From positions 2,069,501-2,133,500 of the forward strand of contig OX328108.1 of assembly GCA_946811185.2 (NCBI GenBank): a stretch of 64,000 nt of DNA, read 5' to 3'. The notes under the pieces were generated by a model, which was given only the letters and a program-made list of their open reading frames with translations, did not search any database and was not told the DNA's origin. This DNA comes from Hippopus hippopus. Its lineage: Eukaryota; Mollusca; Bivalvia; Cardiida; Cardiidae. Positions 63,178-64,000 of the stretch are shown here, piece by piece. Every line of letters begins with the position of its first letter. The stretch's first letter is position 1. The position numbers were made by a program, and so were the translations under genes.

Positions 63178-63269
63178 GTAAATTTCACGAAATATTTTTG
63201 TTTTCTTATAATACTCATTAATTACTTTCGAAATGAAAACTATTTGAAAAGATCCCAAAGTCGTAGGTA

Positions 63270-63724
63270 CTTAATTCTTTACCAAACAACAAAATTTTAG
63301 GCTTGTCTTAACTGTTTACCAGACAAATCCCGAGTTTTAAAGACCCTGAAGAAGAATGCTTTTGAAAACATTAAGGGAAAAGGAGAAAATGCTGGTAACC
63401 AGTATTTTCTCCTTTTCCGAAAATGTTTTCTACCCTATCAAAGTCAGAAATCATGATTTGAACTACTTTTATTTTGTTACCTGCAAATGCTTTGAATTTA
63501 GTCCAGCCCAAATTTTGTTGTTTGGTAAGGGCTTAATTGAAAGTAATTGCTGACGACAAATTTTATATCAGTCAAATTATGAAATCTGCCTTTGGAAGGA
63601 TGGAAAACATTATTGGGAAAGGAGAAAATGCTGGTTACCAGCATTTTCTTCTCTGCCCTTAATGTTTTCAAAAGAGTTCTTTCTCAGGGTCATTAAAACT
63701 CGGGATTGTGTGTTAAAGGGTAAA
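63270..63724 (-). mobile_element. PAL-1 copy interrupted by a second PAL-1
   Basis: Reverse copy: left part 63270-63307 (ctttaccaaacaacaaaatt, ttaggcttgtc) resumes at 63537 (ttgaaagtaattgctgacga) and ends gtgttaaagggtaaa. Confidence 0.8.
63312..63532 (+). mobile_element. PAL-1 copy nested inside another PAL-1
   Basis: Flanked by TTAA (63308-63311; 63533-63536) within the long arm of the 63270-63724 copy. Confidence 0.82.
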
Positions 63725-63741
63725 TAGGAATCCAAGTGTAT

Positions 63742-64000
63742 TACCTCTTTTACGAAACCATCCCAAGTTTTAACAACTTTTTAGAAGAGGGCTTTAGGAA
63801 AAATTGTGGCAATAGGAGAAAATGCTGGTAACCAGCATTTCCTCCTTTTCCCACAATATTTTCTACAAATTTCTTAATTTGAGTCACACTTAAATTGTTG
63901 TCTGCAAATGACTTTAATTTTTACAAGTCTACATTTTTGTCGTTTGGTAAAGAGTTAACTCTTTATGAAACCATCCCAAGTTTTAACAATCTTGTACAAG
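63742..64000 (+). mobile_element. PAL-1 copies at window edge
   Basis: 63742-63958 plus; a further copy begins at the shared TTAA 63955-63958 and runs off the window. Confidence 0.7.

Noticed and set aside
1..64000. Endogenous viral or LTR retrotransposon genes
   Set aside because: No gag, protease, integrase or envelope motifs and no long terminal repeats were seen; the only reverse transcriptase is of LINE type.

Overview
The window is animal nuclear DNA, AT-rich and crowded with repeats. It most resembles a bivalve mollusc. The evidence is the exon/intron gene structure with GT..AG splice sites, tRNA-headed SINEs, mariner and LINE copies, and the GCTCACCTGAGC and TATCCCCCGC element families that I associate with bivalve genomes. 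The species cannot be fixed from sequence alone. There is no prokaryotic operon, CRISPR array, rRNA or convincing free-standing tRNA gene.

One host gene is recognisable. It is a plus-strand ABCB1/P-glycoprotein-type full transporter starting near 2965-3030 and running off the right edge. I place 21 coding exons in one continuous reading frame, with splice phase checked at every junction: 3030-3045, 5798-5973, 28916-29145, 30630-30748, 31563-31734, 35875-36046, 36473-36597, 37501-37678, 38552-38665, 40219-40329, 42499-42624, 43827-44030, 45525-45695, 46586-46747, 47915-47933, 56426-56541, 57497-57655, 59136-59240, 61123-61200, 61840-61923 and 62974-63177. They encode about 947 residues: N-terminal tail, TMD1, a complete NBD1 (A-loop, Walker A, Q-loop, LSGGQ, Walker B, D-loop, H-loop), linker, and TMD2 through about TM10. 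The last part of TMD2 and all of NBD2 (roughly 330 residues in this family) lie beyond the window. A second pair of 5' exons (15899-16003 and 17611-17769) encodes a different N-terminal tail ending in the same VVGFFEL motif and joins exon 3 in phase, so the locus probably has two promoters or N-termini.

The introns are built mainly from transposable elements. The dominant one, here called PAL-1, is a roughly 220-bp element bounded by CCCTTTACC/GGTAAAGGG termini, flanked by TTAA. It carries a loopless 67-nt palindrome (33-bp arms around one base). I count about 90 copies and fragments by eye. Insertions of PAL-1 into a SINE, into MITE-2 elements and into other PAL-1 copies show a clean TTAA duplication, which points to piggyBac-type mobilisation. 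Other contents are MITE-2 (TIR GAGCCATGCTCTG), a GATCAGACTGCAC hairpin family (HP-3), several long palindromic MITEs, two tRNA-derived SINE families, two decayed mariner copies (32028-33362, 40841-42166), a 5'-truncated LINE with an open reverse transcriptase frame (25308-27255), a hAT-like element, two large GCTCACCTGAGC elements with internal tandem repeats, and a CATT microsatellite.

Layout: 1-3000 is upstream repeats; 3000-6000 is promoter-1 exons; 6000-15900 is repeat-rich intron; 15900-17770 is promoter-2 exons; 17770-28900 is repeats including the LINE; 28900-47930 is dense TMD1/NBD1 exons with mariners; 47930-56430 is a long repeat-filled linker intron; 56430-63180 is TMD2 exons. The most novel signals are the PAL-1 palindrome family with paired arm changes, its placement at splice acceptors, the dual N-terminus, and repeated decayed copies of exon fragments.
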